The translations under genes were made by a program, and so were the position numbers. This document shows positions 37,415 through 46,830 of a stretch of DNA of 64,000 bases, one piece after another. This stretch comes from Pseudomonas sp. RIT623 (lineage in GTDB: Bacteria; Pseudomonadota; Gammaproteobacteria; Pseudomonadales; Pseudomonadaceae): contig NZ_SOZA01000003.1 of NCBI RefSeq assembly GCF_004519305.1, positions 154,108 to 218,107 on the forward strand, given 5' to 3'. Position 1 is the stretch's first letter. Each line of letters opens with the position of its first letter. The notes under the pieces are model-generated. The model made no database searches. It was not told where the DNA came from and saw nothing but the letters and a program-made list of their open reading frames with translations.

Positions 37415-38851
37415 TCAACTATTTACCACCCGGAAATTGAGCGAAACCCGCGTCCCCAGCCCAACACGGCTGCTCAATCTTACCGACCCCCCATAGCGCT
37501 CCATGATCCGCTTGACCAATACCAGCCCAACCCCCAGGCCGCCCTGCTTGGTGGTGAAGAATGGCCGGAAGGCCAGGCGCTGTTGCTGCTCGCTCATGCC
37601 CTTGCCAGTGTCCGAGAGGCGCAGGGTCAAGCCACGCCGATCATTGCGCGCCACCTCCACGCGCAGTTCGCCGCCCGGCTCCATCGACTCCAGGGCATTG
37701 GCGATCAGGCTGCTGAAAATCTGCCCCAGCAGCACCGGCTGCCCCAGCACCTGGACCCGCGGCACCTCGGCCACGCTCAAGCGGATGCCACCCCGCGCCA
37801 GCGCCGTGGCGAACGCCTGCAGGCTGTCATCCAGCGCTTGGGCGACATCCACCGGTTGCGCCTCGTCGTTGAGCGGCCGCAGCGACTGCAACAACTCGCG
37901 AACCCACTGCGACATGCGGTCGACCTGGCTGATGATGTCATTGATGTTCTTCTGTGCCGGCCCCTCGTCGAAGGCCTGGGCCAATTCGGCGCTGGAGCGG
38001 ATACTGGCCAGCGGGTTGCGCAGGCTGTGGGCCACCGCCGACGACACCTCGCCCAGGGCGACGAAGGTTTCATTGCCGATCAGGCGCTTCTGCTGCACCG
38101 CCATCAACCGCGCGGCCCGGCGCATGATGCCGTACAGCCCGACATAGACCACGCCCGCCCCCACCGCGATGGCCAGCCAGATCAGCAGTAGGCCATGCTC
38201 GATGCGCACGATCAGGTCGTGGGGTTCCTTGTAGATCTCGACCATGGCAGTGACGTTCTCGCCATCGGCGTCGAACAGCGGGATGTAGTTCTCGATGAAC
38301 AGCTGTTCGGGCGGGGTGACGAACTTCTGTTCGCTGCGCGCCTGCTCGAAGTCGTGGTAACTGGCCGAGACCCGCATCTTGTACTCGAAGGCCTGGTCCA
38401 GGTCGTCGTCCGATTCGATCAGACGGCCGATCAAGGCCGGGTTGCTCGACCAGATCACCGTGCGGTCCGGGGCATAGATATTGGCCAGGAGCATATCCGG
38501 CAAGTGGGCGATATGGTCGAGGAACTCGCCCCGGGCCTTGCGCCGGGCCTCGGGGTCGACATCCGGCATGCCGTGGTCGGTGCGCGGGTCGAGCAGTTCG
38601 CCCATGGTACGCACATTGGGGATCGACACATGGCGCACCTCGGCGTCGGCGATGGCGGTGATGAACTGGGCGGTGAGCAAGGCGTCGCGCTCGACGCTTT
38701 CGTTGATGATGAAGCGGCTGGAGATCAGGCCCAGCCCCGCCGCCACCGAAACGATGATCGCCAGGCTGACCCAGGCGTACCAGCGCAGCAGGTTGAACGA
38801 CTTGCGCCCGGTACTGGCGTCGGGTGTGTCGGGGCGGGGGGCGAGGTCCAT
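37415..38851 (-). CDS. Paralogous membrane sensor histidine kinase
   Basis: 478-residue kinase with the same plan as the one at 35643: TM1 near 23-45, a periplasmic domain, TM2 near 218-240, His near 274 in SSAVAHSLRNPLASIRSSAE, and an ATPase domain (SDTGKGMSEQQQRLAFRPFF, then GGLGVGLVLVKRI). Similarity runs the whole length, including the sensor, so the pair arose by duplication. No response regulator adjoins it except the one at 34247, which both kinases may use. The start at 38851 (MDLAPRPDTPD) follows from alignment to the paralogue; the frame further upstream is not coding. Confidence 0.9.
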   Translation of the reverse strand: MDLAPRPDTPDASTGRKSFNLLRWYAWVSLAIIVSVAAGLGLISSRFIINESVERDALLTAQFITAIADAEVRHVSIPNVRTMGELLDPRTDHGMPDVDPEARRKARGEFLDHIAHLPDMLLANIYAPDRTVIWSSNPALIGRLIESDDDLDQAFEYKMRVSASYHDFEQARSEQKFVTPPEQLFIENYIPLFDADGENVTAMVEIYKEPHDLIVRIEHGLLLIWLAIAVGAGVVYVGLYGIMRRAARLMAVQQKRLIGNETFVALGEVSSAVAHSLRNPLASIRSSAELAQAFDEGPAQKNINDIISQVDRMSQWVRELLQSLRPLNDEAQPVDVAQALDDSLQAFATALARGGIRLSVAEVPRVQVLGQPVLLGQIFSSLIANALESMEPGGELRVEVARNDRRGLTLRLSDTGKGMSEQQQRLAFRPFFTTKQGGLGVGLVLVKRIMERYGGSVRLSSRVGLGTRVSLNFRVVNS

Positions 38852-38957
38852 GGTCGGGCTCCGCGGCTGGGCACGTCTACAGGTTATAGCCCAGAGTTGG
38901 AGGGCCAGGGGTGTTGGCGGCTCATAGCCGCCGCAACCCCAACGCCGAACCTGCTGA

Positions 38958-39566
38958 TCACAGCGGCGAATCCTCAGCCAACCCCCGCAGCAGGCGATAC
39001 TCGCGCAACACATTGGGTACATAGCGCTGGGTCTCGGCAAACGGCGGCACCACCCGTCCGCGGCTCAACACCGCATCTGGCCCGGCGTTGTAGGCCGCCA
39101 CCGCCAAGGTGATGTCATTGTCGAACAGTTTCAGCATTTGCTTGAGGTAACGCGCTCCGCCGCGCACGTTGGCCTCGGGGTCGAGCACATCCTTGACCCC
39201 CATCTCCTTGGCCGTGTCCGGCATCAGCTGCATCAGCCCCGCCGCCCCCTTGGCCGAGCGTGCCTTGGGGTTGTAGCCGGACTCGGCCTTGATCAACGCA
39301 TGTAACAGCGCCTGCGGCACATCGCTGGCCAACGCGGCGGCAGCCACCACATCGGCGTAGGGTCGCCCGGTGACCAGTTGCGCATTGACCGGCCCGCCGG
39401 CGATGCCGGTCTCGCTGATCACCCGATCATAGTGCCGTCCTGGCCGATGCACGTTGGACAGCACGAAGCCGCCCTTGCCGTCACGAGAGATGTACACATC
39501 GGCCTGGGCGCCCAGCACCATCAGCCCCATCGCCAGCCCGCTCACTCCCAGGATCAGTCCACGCAT
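38958..39566 (-). CDS. Lytic transglycosylase (SLT domain)
   Basis: 202-residue secreted muralytic enzyme. Signal peptide (about 1-22), then a short DUF4124-like region (DVYISRDGKGGFVLSNVHR), then a goose-lysozyme-like SLT domain: catalytic Glu95 in ALIKAESGYNPKARSAKGAA, followed by GLMQLMPDTAKEMGV and AVAAYNAGPDAV. It cleaves peptidoglycan glycan strands to anhydro-muropeptides. The placement just before a GspG-GspF pair suggests it opens the wall for a pseudopilus-like structure; this is inference. The start at 39566 is the first one followed by a signal peptide. Confidence 0.92.
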   Translation of the reverse strand: MRGLILGVSGLAMGLMVLGAQADVYISRDGKGGFVLSNVHRPGRHYDRVISETGIAGGPVNAQLVTGRPYADVVAAAALASDVPQALLHALIKAESGYNPKARSAKGAAGLMQLMPDTAKEMGVKDVLDPEANVRGGARYLKQMLKLFDNDITLAVAAYNAGPDAVLSRGRVVPPFAETQRYVPNVLREYRLLRGLAEDSPL

Positions 39567-39751
39567 GTCGGTCGCCTCCACGCCGTGTGCCCCAATGTTG
39601 GGGGAAATGCCCCGCGAAGCCGGGCTTTGAGGCTGTGACGCAAGCAGCGTGCCGCCTGCCATCGCGCCTGCGGCAAGGGCCCGAGGCAGACGTGCACGGC
39701 TGTTGCATGGGGTCTGTTGCGCAAGCCTGCCCACGCACCGGAGGACTCACC

Positions 39752-40177
39752 ATGCAGCGCAACAACCCTCGCCAACGCGGCTTCACCCTGCTCGAACTGT
39801 TGGTGGTGCTGGTGGTGCTCGGCCTGTTGGCCGGCATCGTCGCGCCCAAGTACTTCGCCCAACTGGGCCGTTCCGAGGCTAAGGTGGCGCGGGCGCAGAT
39901 CGAAGGCCTGGGCAAGGCCCTGGACCTCTACCGCCTGGAGGTCGGCCACTACCCCAGCAGCGAGCAGGGCCTGCAGGCACTGGTGGCTGCCCCCAGCGGC
40001 GAGGCACGCTGGTCTGGCCCCTACCTGCAAAAGGCCGTGCCCCAGGACCCCTGGGGGCGGCCATACATCTACAAGCAGCCTGGCGAGAGCGGCGGCGAAT
40101 ACGACCTGTTGTCGATGGGCAAGGACGGCCAGCCCGGCGGCGACGGGGAAAACGCCGAGATCACCAGCTGGCAATGA
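39752..40177 (+). CDS. GspG-type major pseudopilin
   Basis: 141-residue type II secretion pseudopilin. The prepilin-peptidase site RQRG|FTLLELLVVL is at residues 7-18, with Glu at mature position 5, followed by a long hydrophobic helix. The C-terminal calcium-site region (DPWGRPYIYKQPGESGG, then LLSMGKDGQPGGDG) is typical of GspG. Assembly needs an outside prepilin peptidase, ATPase and secretin, since none is encoded nearby. SD GGAGG sits 9 bp before the ATG at 39752. Its stop overlaps an ATG for the next gene (ATGA). Confidence 0.93.
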   Translation: MQRNNPRQRGFTLLELLVVLVVLGLLAGIVAPKYFAQLGRSEAKVARAQIEGLGKALDLYRLEVGHYPSSEQGLQALVAAPSGEARWSGPYLQKAVPQDPWGRPYIYKQPGESGGEYDLLSMGKDGQPGGDGENAEITSWQ

Positions 40178-40188
40178 GGAGCCCGACC

Positions 40189-41367
40189 ATGCGCTACCAG
40201 CTCAAGGCCCTGGGCAGCCAGGGCGTGGTGCAACTGCAGGTGGACGCCGAGGACATCGAGCAGGCCCGCCGCCAGGCCGAGGACCAGGGCCTGCGCGTGC
40301 TCAGCGTGCGCAGCCGCGGCCTGGCCTGGCGGCGCCGCGCCGCGGCGTTCGACCTGGTGCTGTTCAGCCAGGAGCTGAGCACCCTGCTCAGCGCCGGCCT
40401 GCCGCTGATCGACGCCCTCGAAAGCCTGGCCGAAAAGGCGCCTGACGGCACCGCGCGCAAGACCCTCGAGCAACTGGTGCGCCAACTCTACGAGGGCCGC
40501 TCGCTGTCCCAGGCCCTGGCCCTGCAAGCGCAGGTGTTCCCCGCCCTGTACGTGGCCCTGGTGCAATCCAGCGAGCGCACCGGCGCGCTGGGCGACGCCC
40601 TGGGCCGCTATATCGGCTACCGGCAACGGCTCGACCTGGTGCGCCAGAAGCTGATCGGCGCGTCGGTCTACCCCTTGCTGCTGTTGCTGGTCGGCGGCGG
40701 CGTGGTGCTGTTCCTGCTGGGCTACGTGGTGCCACGTTTCAGCCTGGTGTTCGAGGGCATGGGCAGCGAGCTGCCGTGGCTGTCCCAAGTGCTGATGCAA
40801 ATCGGTCTGTTCCTGCATGCCCAGCAGGTGCCGCTGGGCCTGGGCAGCCTGGCCGCTATCGGTGCCCTGGTCGCTCTTCGCCGCCACCACGCGGTACAGC
40901 GCTGGAGCAACCGCCAGTTGCGGCGCCTGCCGGCCTTGCACCAACGCCTGGTGATGTACGAGCTGGCGCGGTTCTATCGCTCGCTGGGGATCCTCCTGCA
41001 GGGCGGCATTCCCATCCTCACCGCCTTGGGCATGGCCCGCGGCCTGCTCGGCAGCGCCGGCGCCGAAAGCCTCGGACAGGCCAGCCGGCGGGTCGCCGAA
41101 GGCTTGGCGCTGTCGGATGCACTGGAAGCCGCGCAACTGGTGACACCGGTGTCGCTGCGCCTGCTGCGCGCCGGCGAGCAGTCGGGCAACCTGGGGGAAA
41201 TGCTCGAGCGCTGCGCCGACTTCCACGACCAGGAGATCGGGCGCTGGGTGGAATGGTTCGTCAAACTGTTCGAGCCGTTGCTGATGACCTTCATCGGCCT
41301 GCTGATCGGCCTGATCGTGATCCTGATGTACATGCCGATCTTTGAACTGGCGTCGAGCATCCATTGA
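40189..41367 (+). CDS. GspF-type inner-membrane platform protein
   Basis: 392-residue type II secretion/type IV pilus platform protein with two T2SSF cytoplasmic repeats (about 65-190 and 265-390) and three TM segments (near 170, 225 and 370). Hallmarks: LVLFSQELSTLLSAGLPLID, RTGALGDALGRYIGYR, ELARFYRSLGILLQGGIPIL, GEQSGNLGEMLERCA. The start at 40189 is preferred because GAGGAG lies 9 bp upstream; an ATGA-overlapping ATG at 40174 is possible. The two genes form an isolated mini-cluster without GspC, D, E or the minor pseudopilins. Confidence 0.92.
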   Translation: MRYQLKALGSQGVVQLQVDAEDIEQARRQAEDQGLRVLSVRSRGLAWRRRAAAFDLVLFSQELSTLLSAGLPLIDALESLAEKAPDGTARKTLEQLVRQLYEGRSLSQALALQAQVFPALYVALVQSSERTGALGDALGRYIGYRQRLDLVRQKLIGASVYPLLLLLVGGGVVLFLLGYVVPRFSLVFEGMGSELPWLSQVLMQIGLFLHAQQVPLGLGSLAAIGALVALRRHHAVQRWSNRQLRRLPALHQRLVMYELARFYRSLGILLQGGIPILTALGMARGLLGSAGAESLGQASRRVAEGLALSDALEAAQLVTPVSLRLLRAGEQSGNLGEMLERCADFHDQEIGRWVEWFVKLFEPLLMTFIGLLIGLIVILMYMPIFELASSIH

Positions 41368-41434
41368 ACAACGGTAGCAACTGGCCATGCGCTTGGCTTA
41401 GCATGGTACGTTTTGCCGCCGAGAGCGCCTGCCC

Positions 41435-42589
41435 GTGTCGCTGAGCCTGCCGACCCTGATCCTGGTCGCCGTTTTCATCTTCGCCCTGATGGGCATCCTC
41501 ACCCTGCATGCCTGGCGGCGCTGCGCCAGCGACCCGAGCCTGGGCTACCTGGGAGCGATGCTGCTGACCTCGGGGCTGGGGGTGGGCCTGATCGCCCTGC
41601 GTGGCCTGGGCATCGACTATCTGGCATTGGTGCTGGGCAATATCGTCCTGCTGACCGGTGCTGGCCTGGGCTGGACCGCCATGCGCGTGTTCGGCGGACG
41701 CCGCCCGCACTGGCCGCTGCTGCTGGCCGGCGCGCTGTTCTGGTGGCTGTTCAGCCTGTGGCCAGGTTTTCACGCCGACCTCGGCCTGCGGGTGAAGCTA
41801 TATTCGCTGCTCACCCTGGGCTATACCCTGTTGTGCCTGCGCGAGCTGTGGCGACCGCGGGTGCGCCTGCAGGTGTCCTACACCCCGGCGCTGATCCTGA
41901 CCGCCCTGCACGCCTCGATCTACCTGCTGCGCGCGCTGATCGACGATGGCCTGGCGCTGGACCAGGCGATCAACAACGGCGGCCCGCGCCCGGCGTTCTT
42001 TGCCTTGATCCTGTTCGAGTCGATGCTGTTCGCCATCGGCATTTCCTACATCACCCTGGCGATGGTCCGCGAACGCGCCGAAATCCAGCTGCGCGCCGCG
42101 GCCTACAGCGACCCGCTGACCGGCATCGACAACCGTCGGGCGTTCATGGAGCGCGGCGGGCAACTGCTGCTCGAGTGCGCCGCGCGGCGCGAGCCGGTGG
42201 CCTTGCTACTGTGCGACCTGGACCATTTCAAGCGGATCAACGACCAGTTCGGCCACCCGATGGGCGACCAGGTGCTGCTGGCGTTCGCCAGCGAGACCAG
42301 CCGGCACTTACGTCGTGGCGATCTGTTCGCGCGCATTGGCGGCGAAGAGTTCGCCTGCCTGCTGCGCGGCGTCGACGAAGCCGCCGCCGAGGTGGTGGCG
42401 CAACGTATCTGTACCGGGTTCGCCGGCATGCCACTGCTGGAGCCCGGCATGCTCGGAGTCAGCATCGGCATCGTCAGTCGTCCGGCGGGGGAATGCGAGC
42501 TGTCGCGGTTGCTGTCGATGGGCGACCACGCCTTGTATGCGGCCAAGCAACAAGGCCGCGGCCGGGTATTGCAGTACGGTGTCGCCTGA
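41435..42589 (+). CDS. Membrane diguanylate cyclase
   Basis: 384-residue GGDEF protein. About six transmembrane segments fill the first 215 residues (an MHYT/MASE-like module that I cannot name). The catalytic domain begins AYSDPLTGIDNRRAF; the active loop is RIGGEEF near residue 310. An inhibitory I-site RRGD (RxxD) sits five residues upstream, so c-di-GMP product feedback is likely. No EAL domain. The start is a GTG at 41435, the first in-frame start ahead of the first TM. It should make c-di-GMP in response to a membrane signal. Confidence 0.92.
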   Translation: MSLSLPTLILVAVFIFALMGILTLHAWRRCASDPSLGYLGAMLLTSGLGVGLIALRGLGIDYLALVLGNIVLLTGAGLGWTAMRVFGGRRPHWPLLLAGALFWWLFSLWPGFHADLGLRVKLYSLLTLGYTLLCLRELWRPRVRLQVSYTPALILTALHASIYLLRALIDDGLALDQAINNGGPRPAFFALILFESMLFAIGISYITLAMVRERAEIQLRAAAYSDPLTGIDNRRAFMERGGQLLLECAARREPVALLLCDLDHFKRINDQFGHPMGDQVLLAFASETSRHLRRGDLFARIGGEEFACLLRGVDEAAAEVVAQRICTGFAGMPLLEPGMLGVSIGIVSRPAGECELSRLLSMGDHALYAAKQQGRGRVLQYGVA

Positions 42590-42604
42590 TAACGCCCCAC
42601 GGGC

Positions 42605-43519
42605 TCAGTAGTCGAACCGCTCCACCGCCCGGCGCCGCTCGTTGTCGTCGCGTCGGTCATACCCGGCGGTGGTCTGGATATTGGCGTGGTGCGCCAGCTT
42701 CTGCGCGATCGACAGGTCGTGCTCCTCGATCACCCGGGTGATGAACGCCCGGCGAAAGTCATGGGGCATGATCTTCGCCCCTACCTGCGCCCCGCGCTGG
42801 CGGGCAATGTAGTAGATGGCATGCTTGGTGATACGCGCCCGGGTGATATGGCTGCCGCGGCGGATACGGTTGAACAGGAAGCTGTCGTCGCGCTCGCCCG
42901 CCGGCAGTTGCTGGCGACGCAGGTCGAGCCAGGCCTGCAGCTTTTCGAAAGCCCAGGCCGGAGCATATTTGATCAGTTGCCGATTGCCCTTGGCCAGCAC
43001 CTGGATACTGCGCTCCTGAAAATCCACCTGGGCCAGGTCCACGTCCACCGACTCCGACTTGCGCATGCCGGTGCCATACAGCAGCGCCAGGATCGCCGCA
43101 TCGCGCACGCCCTGCGGTCGCGGGTCGGCCGCGCAGACGTCCATCAGCTCGCGGATCAGGCTGCGTCGCAGGTTGCGGCCCGCTGGCAGGCGGCTGCCAC
43201 TGGCCGGCTTGATCTCGCGGATTTTCAGCAGTTGCTCATGCTCGATCAGGCCTTGGCGCCAGGCCTCGTTCATCACCCCGCGCACGGCATTGACGTACAG
43301 CGACGAGGTGTTGGGGGCATAGCCATCGGCGCGCAAGGCCGCCACCAGGGCGATCACATGGCCTGGCTCGAGGTGATGCCAGGGCACCTCGACGATGTCG
43401 CAGTCGACGAACCCCAGGCGATCGGCGGCATCCTGGAGGATATAGCGCATGGTCAACTGGCTGGATGGCGCCAGGCGGGCAAGGTATTGCAACAGCGGGT
43501 TACGCAGAAGCTCGGTCAC
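42605..43519 (-). CDS. Stand-alone tyrosine recombinase (integrase)
   Basis: About 304-residue site-specific recombinase. An N-terminal SAM-like core-binding domain (about 10-110) precedes the catalytic domain. The first catalytic Arg is in LYGTGMRKSES, His-x-x-Arg in MPHDFRRAF, the later His in LAHHANIQTTAGYD, and the Tyr nucleophile is the Y of that motif. The start is set at the GTG at 43519, with AGGA 8 bp upstream. An ATG at 43648 would add 43 residues from an AT-rich region with a palindrome and a regulatory box, so it is less likely. No att sites, excisionase or cargo genes are seen nearby. Confidence 0.85.
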   Translation of the reverse strand: MTELLRNPLLQYLARLAPSSQLTMRYILQDAADRLGFVDCDIVEVPWHHLEPGHVIALVAALRADGYAPNTSSLYVNAVRGVMNEAWRQGLIEHEQLLKIREIKPASGSRLPAGRNLRRSLIRELMDVCAADPRPQGVRDAAILALLYGTGMRKSESVDVDLAQVDFQERSIQVLAKGNRQLIKYAPAWAFEKLQAWLDLRRQQLPAGERDDSFLFNRIRRGSHITRARITKHAIYYIARQRGAQVGAKIMPHDFRRAFITRVIEEHDLSIAQKLAHHANIQTTAGYDRRDDNERRRAVERFDY

Positions 43520-43582
43520 AACGGGATCCTGTAGCGAGGCGACCTGGCCAGGTTGAGCCGAGGTCGCGCAAATCGAGTCCAA

Positions 43583-43596
43583 TTGACAACCGTCAA
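43583..43596. promoter_or_regulatory. ANR/DNR-like box upstream of nnrS
   Basis: TTGACAACCGTCAA is a perfect inverted repeat of TTGAC with a 4-bp spacer, close to the Fnr-type consensus TTGAT-N4-ATCAA. It lies 137 bp before the nnrS start. Fnr-type regulators such as DNR respond to nitric oxide and low oxygen, which suits an nnrS gene. Confidence 0.6.
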
Positions 43597-43620
43597 TGTC
43601 AAAGGGACTACAAATACCTG

Positions 43621-43635
43621 GAGTCATAATGACTC
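43621..43635. promoter_or_regulatory. Palindrome between recombinase and nnrS
   Basis: GAGTCAT-A-ATGACTC is a perfect 7-bp inverted repeat around one base, 98 bp before the nnrS start. It would suit a dimeric repressor. Unassigned. Confidence 0.45.
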
Positions 43636-43732
43636 GATAAAGTGCCATCACCCTGATATGCAAGGGCTTTGCCGGTGGCACGGTTCGTGATGGTACCCCA
43701 TTCACCCTTTCTGATCGAACCAAGGTCCCGCC

Positions 43733-44914
43733 ATGCTCGTCCAGCCCGTTACCGCTCGTCCGCGCCAGGCACTCTGGGCACTGGGTTTTCGCCCATTCTT
43801 CCTCGGCGGCAGTCTGTTCGCCCTGCTCGCCCTGCTGCTGTGGGCCGGGGTACTGGCCGGCGCGCTGCAACCCGAGCCGCCCGGCGGCATGTTGGCCTGG
43901 CATCGCCACGAGATGCTGTTCGGCTTCGCCACCGCCATCATCGCCGGCTTCCTGCTGACCGCGGTGCAAAACTGGAGCGGCATCCCCGGCCTCAGCGGCC
44001 GGCCGCTGCAAGGGTTGTTCCTGCTCTGGCTGCTGGGCCGGGCCAGCTGGTTCCTGCCCTTGCCGGCCTGGCTGGTGCTGCTGATCGAGGGTGCCTTCCT
44101 GCCCCTGGTGGCCGTGACCCTGGCCCGTCCGATCATCCAGCGGCGCCTGCGCAACAATTACCCGATCGTCGTCCTGGTACTGCTGATCGCCGCCTGCCAG
44201 TGGCTGACCCTGGCCGGTTGGCTGAACCACAACGAGCAGTGGCAACGCCGCGGCGTGCTCGCCGGGTTGTGGCTGGTGGCGGCGATGATGAGCATGCTGG
44301 GCGGCCGGGTGATCCCGTTCTTCACCCGGCGCGGCCTGGGCAACATGAGCCCGACGCCGGTCCGGCCCTGGTTGGACCGCGCCTGCCTGGTCGGCAGCGT
44401 GGCGCTGCCGCTCAGCTATGTGCTCGGCCTCGGCGACCGGCCACACCCGGCGCTGGCCCTGCTGTTCGCTGCGCTGGCGCTGCTGCATGGCACGCGCCTG
44501 GTGCTATGGCATGACCGCGGCCTGTGGCGGGTGCCGCTGCTGTGGTCGCTGCACCTGGCCTACGCCTGGCTGATCCCGGCCTGCCTGGGCCTGGCCTTGT
44601 GGCATGCCGGAGTGGCGATCAACCCGAGCCTGGCGGCCCATGCCCTGACCGTGGGCGCCATGACCGGACTGATCGTGGCAATGATGGCGCGGGTCAGCCT
44701 GGGCCACACCGGGCGCCCCTTGCAGGTGCCGCGCAGCATTGTCTGGGCGTTTGCGCTGATCCAGCTGGCGGCATTGGCGCGGGTGCTGGTGGCACCGTTC
44801 ACGCCGGCGGGGTTGGGGTTGTCGGTGCTGTTCGGCAGTGGCGCGTTGCTGCTGTTCCTGTGGCATTACCTGCCGATCCTGGCCCGGCCACGGGTGGATG
44901 GCATGCCGGGTTGA
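43733..44914 (+). CDS. nnrS: NnrS family membrane protein (nitric oxide response)
   Basis: 393-residue integral membrane protein with about 12 predicted transmembrane segments. Family hallmarks include [20 protein letters not shown] near the start, [21 protein letters not shown] with conserved His residues, and [17 protein letters not shown]. NnrS proteins are heme- and copper-binding membrane proteins induced by nitric oxide that help cells withstand nitrosative stress. The Fnr-like box at 43583 supports regulation by a DNR/ANR type factor. SD AAGG lies 8 bp before the ATG. Confidence 0.92.
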   Translation: MLVQPVTARPRQALWALGFRPFFLGGSLFALLALLLWAGVLAGALQPEPPGGMLAWHRHEMLFGFATAIIAGFLLTAVQNWSGIPGLSGRPLQGLFLLWLLGRASWFLPLPAWLVLLIEGAFLPLVAVTLARPIIQRRLRNNYPIVVLVLLIAACQWLTLAGWLNHNEQWQRRGVLAGLWLVAAMMSMLGGRVIPFFTRRGLGNMSPTPVRPWLDRACLVGSVALPLSYVLGLGDRPHPALALLFAALALLHGTRLVLWHDRGLWRVPLLWSLHLAYAWLIPACLGLALWHAGVAINPSLAAHALTVGAMTGLIVAMMARVSLGHTGRPLQVPRSIVWAFALIQLAALARVLVAPFTPAGLGLSVLFGSGALLLFLWHYLPILARPRVDGMPG

Positions 44915-44943
44915 GCCCGAGTAGCGCAATCTGCCGGAGCCGT

Positions 44944-44968
44944 TGTAGGAGCCAGCCTTGCTGGCGAA
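44944..44968 (+). repeat. Single REP arm
   Basis: One copy, tgtaggagccagccttgctg onwards, at 44944-44968, without an inverted partner close by. Same REP family as at 30398. It lies between nnrS and the DUF1345 gene. Confidence 0.7.
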
Positions 44969-45027
44969 GCAGGCAGCGCCAAGGCCATGGTCTACAGTTG
45001 CACAAACTCCCCCGGCAACGAGGCAGC

Positions 45028-45675
45028 ATGGCTTTTCTTCGACTCACCCGCACCCATCCGCGCCTGAGCTTCGCCACCCTGGCCGGCCTGCTCGGCGGCT
45101 GGCTGATCCCCGCCGACGATACCGTGCAGCGCATCCTCGCCGGCTGGAACCTCGGCGTCTGGCTCTACCTGCTGATGGTGCTGTGGCTGAGCCTGCGCGC
45201 CAGCGCCGGGCAAGTGCGCAAGGTTGCCCGCCTGGAGGACGAGAACGCCGGCCTGGTGTTGATCACCGTGTGTGTCTCGGCCATCGCCAGCCTCGCCGCG
45301 GTCACCTTGCAACTGGTCTCCAGCCGTGGCCTGGAGGGCAGCGCCCTGGCCCTGCACTACCTGTACACCGGGCTGACGGTGGCAGGCTCATGGCTACTGA
45401 TCGGCTGCATCTTCAGCTTGCACTATGCCCGGCTGTTCTACACCGGCGAGCGCCACGAGCCGCCGCTGCGCTTCGCCGACGGCGAACGCAACCCCGACTA
45501 CTGGGACTTCCACTACTTCTCGTTCACCATCAGCGTCGCGGTGCAAACCTCCGATATCGGCGTCGCCGGCCGGGCCATGCGCCGGGTGGTGCTGGCGCAT
45601 TCACTGGTAGGTTTCGTGTTCAATACGGCAATCCTTGGTTTCACCATCAACATCGCCGCCGGCCTGCTCAACTAG
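45028..45675 (+). CDS. DUF1345 membrane protein
   Basis: 215-residue inner-membrane protein with about five transmembrane segments. The family signature [20 protein letters not shown] and [20 protein letters not shown] is present in the C-terminal half. Function unknown. The start at 45028 follows GAGGCAG. The stop lies within the 3' end of the convergent aminotransferase gene: the two coding regions overlap tail-to-tail by 75 bp. Confidence 0.88.
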   Translation: MAFLRLTRTHPRLSFATLAGLLGGWLIPADDTVQRILAGWNLGVWLYLLMVLWLSLRASAGQVRKVARLEDENAGLVLITVCVSAIASLAAVTLQLVSSRGLEGSALALHYLYTGLTVAGSWLLIGCIFSLHYARLFYTGERHEPPLRFADGERNPDYWDFHYFSFTISVAVQTSDIGVAGRAMRRVVLAHSLVGFVFNTAILGFTINIAAGLLN

Positions 45676-46830
45676 TATGCGCTGGGCGCACGCCGCAATG
45701 CGCCGGCACACCACCTCCAACGCCTCGACCGCCAGTACCAACCCCAGCCGTACATGCCCCGCCGTGCTTGGGCCAAAGGCATCGCCGGGCAGCAGCGCCA
45801 CGCCCTCCTCGTCCAGCAGGCGCTGGGCGAAGGCCTGGGCGCCGAGCCCGGTGCCACGGATATCGAGCATCACGAACATGCCGCCAGCCGGTCGATGGGC
45901 GTACACCCCTGGGCAATCTTCAAGCAAGGCGCACACGCGGTCACGTCGCTGCCAATACGCCTGGCGCATCTGCCGCACCTGCGGCCCTGCCTGCGCCAGG
46001 GCCACGCAGGCCGCCTGCATGACGAACTCCGGCAGGCCGAACAACATGGCCATCACCAGGTTGCCCAGGTGCTCAGCCAGCGCGGGCGGGCCAATCACCC
46101 AGCCAACCCGCCAACCGCTCATGGCGTGGGACTTGGACAAGCTGTCGATGACCACGCAGCGCTCGGCCATGCCTGGCAGGCTCAGCGGGTCAGGCGCCTC
46201 GCCATCGTGCAGCAAACCCCGATAGACCTCGTCGCATACCAGCCACAGGTCATGGGCCTGGCACAGCTCGGCCAATTGCCCGAGCGTCGCGGCATCGATG
46301 GCCGAGCCGGTGGGATTGTGCGGACTGTTGAGCAGCAACCCGCGGGTACGCGGCGTGATGGCCCGCGCCACGGCCTGCGGATCCAGGCGAAAGCCGGTTT
46401 GCGCCGTCATCGACACCTGCACCGGCCGAGCGCCACAGGCGCCAAGCACGGCGTGGTAGGTCACGTACATGGGCTCGACGACGATCACTTCGTCACCGGC
46501 CTCGAACAGGCACTGGCAGGTGGCATACAGGGCACATTGGGCCCCGGCGGTCACCACCACCTGCCGCGGGTCCAGCCCCAGGCCTCTGTGCCGCACGATA
46601 GCCTGGCGCAAGGCCAGGCTGCCGCGCACATCGCTGTAGTGCGTATCCCCCCGACGCAGGCTGGCCACCGCAGCCTCGACCACCGGGGCCGGGGTGTCGA
46701 AATCCGGGTCGCCCACCGACAGCAGGAATACCTCGCGCCCCTGCTCGCGCAGGGCCAGGGCCTGGTAGTGGATATCCCAGGCCGCGGCGGCTTCGCCCGC
46801 GATCCGTTGGGTGAGCGTGGAATATCGCAT
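45601..46830 (-). CDS. aruH: Class I aminotransferase, AruH-like (arginine:pyruvate transaminase)
   Basis: 409-residue fold-type I PLP enzyme. It starts [20 protein letters not shown] and closely resembles P. aeruginosa AruH as I remember it. PLP Lys lies in [15 protein letters not shown] (about residue 235); other active-site motifs are [13 protein letters not shown] (Asn) and LWLVCDEVY (Asp, Tyr). AruH transaminates L-arginine to 2-ketoarginine. The C-terminal tail past [12 protein letters not shown] (about 21 residues, ending EHETYQ) reads into the DUF1345 gene, so the stop may have moved. SD GGAGG lies 8 bp before the ATG. No other aru genes are adjacent. Confidence 0.85.
   Translation of the reverse strand: MRYSTLTQRIAGEAAAAWDIHYQALALREQGREVFLLSVGDPDFDTPAPVVEAAVASLRRGDTHYSDVRGSLALRQAIVRHRGLGLDPRQVVVTAGAQCALYATCQCLFEAGDEVIVVEPMYVTYHAVLGACGARPVQVSMTAQTGFRLDPQAVARAITPRTRGLLLNSPHNPTGSAIDAATLGQLAELCQAHDLWLVCDEVYRGLLHDGEAPDPLSLPGMAERCVVIDSLSKSHAMSGWRVGWVIGPPALAEHLGNLVMAMLFGLPEFVMQAACVALAQAGPQVRQMRQAYWQRRDRVCALLEDCPGVYAHRPAGGMFVMLDIRGTGLGAQAFAQRLLDEEGVALLPGDAFGPSTAGHVRLGLVLAVEALEVVCRRIAACAQRILVEQAGGDVDGETKDCRIEHETYQ

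Noticed and set aside
43520..43648. Longer recombinase N-terminus starting at ATG 43648 or 43627
   Set aside because: The extra codons run through an AT-rich stretch holding two palindromes; residues there do not resemble a core-binding domain. The GTG at 43519 has a better SD.
43676..43694. Sigma-54 promoter candidate TGGCACG upstream of nnrS
   Set aside because: The -24 half matches but the -12 half lacks the conserved GC, and no enhancer site is evident.
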